Origin: Clostridiales bacterium
GTDB taxonomy: Bacteria; Bacillota; Clostridia; Oscillospirales; CAG-272
Direction of reading: 5' to 3'
Assembly (NCBI GenBank): GCA_016280525.1
Contig: JAEEGW010000198.1
Location: 1-5,719, forward strand
Length of the DNA: 5,719 nucleotides
Below are positions 5,497 to 5,719 of this stretch, in pieces. The translations under genes were made by a program, and so were the position numbers. The notes under the pieces were generated by a model. That model saw only the letters and a program-made list of their open reading frames with translations, made no database searches and was not told the origin of the DNA. Every line of letters begins with the position of its first letter. Within the stretch, counting starts at the first letter, position 1.

Positions 5497-5718
5497 TTAG
5501 AATTTTATTATTTCCGGTGCTTTTACGAATGAGCTTATGACCGCCGTCGCGTCCTTGCAATAGAAAACCTCCGTATTGCCGTCGTTTTCGTCGTACATGT
5601 GGCGCAGGTCGGGATACGCGTCAAGCATGGATTTTCTCGCCTCAACTCTGTCGTCCTCTATAAGCTCGCAGGTAAGGCGCACCCACGTTCCGTCCTTGAA
5701 AGCGCAAATCTCGGCTTT
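5497..5718 (-). CDS. Pyridoxamine 5'-phosphate oxidase-like flavin-binding protein, C-terminal part (5' end outside window)
   Basis: The frame is open from the window edge (first full codon 5718-5716) to TAA at 5499-5497, giving 73 residues that begin KAEICAFKDGTWVRLTCELI. The pattern 'EIC-----G-W-RL--EL-EDDR-EAR--ML---P-L--MY---DGN-EV-Y-KDATA---SF---P--IKF' is the typical second half of small (about 130-residue) split-barrel PPOX-family proteins of Clostridia. These bind FMN or a related flavin and are usually annotated as pyridoxamine 5'-phosphate oxidase family, though true PNP oxidase activity is seldom shown. The GTG at 5682 is an internal Val codon (TWVRL), not a start. Only 123 bases separate it from copA on the same strand and no terminator hairpin with a T run lies between, so read-through into copA is possible, although no shared function is evident. 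Confidence 0.8.
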   Translation of the reverse strand, partial: KAEICAFKDGTWVRLTCELIEDDRVEARKSMLDAYPDLRHMYDENDGNTEVFYCKDATAVISSFVKAPEIIKF

Positions 5719-5719
5719 C

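Overview
The window looks like chromosomal DNA of an anaerobic gut Clostridia member, probably near Oscillospiraceae/Ruminococcaceae. This is inferred from strong AGGAGG-type ribosome binding sites, a modular hairpin repeat of a kind common between genes in that group, an AATTCTGA-type heptamer repeat, and the style of the encoded proteins. No phage, insertion sequence, CRISPR array, tRNA or rRNA was recognised.

Layout: (1) Bases 2-358 (+) encode the C-terminal end of a protein that resembles the DUF4380 / aldose-epimerase-like group. (2) Bases 359-710 carry no gene. They hold a MITE-like chain of perfect hairpins (358-503), 74 bases of AT-rich DNA with no clear signal (504-577), a strong terminator hairpin (578-616) and an ECF-type promoter (653-684). 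(3) Bases 711-2688 (+) form a two-gene unit: an ECF sigma factor, overlapped by 20 bases by a single-pass membrane protein with a repetitive acidic/Thr-rich stalk and an extracellular PepSY/YcdB-like domain. The likely model is that the membrane protein senses something outside the cell and controls the sigma factor, which in turn reads its own promoter. (4) Bases 2689-2898 form a convergent intergenic region with two tandem GC-rich hairpins and a bidirectional terminator. (5) Bases 2899-5373 (-) encode a Cu(I)-exporting P1B-1 ATPase (CopA) with one heavy-metal domain at each end. The C-terminal domain is a complete CopZ-like chaperone with its own in-frame ATG and Shine-Dalgarno sequence inside copA. 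(6) Bases 5374-5496 hold a GC-rich inverted repeat and a 5 x 7-bp tandem repeat. (7) Bases 5497-5718 (-) encode the C-terminal part of a pyridoxamine 5'-phosphate oxidase-like flavin-binding protein that runs off the window.

The sigma/membrane-protein pair and the copper gene are convergent and separated by a terminator, so they are probably independent units. No copper-responsive regulator gene (CsoR, CopY, CueR) and no clear cop operator is visible. The two observations most worth following are the possible internal translation of a CopZ-like chaperone from within copA, and the sigma-factor partner that lacks any recognisable anti-sigma domain.
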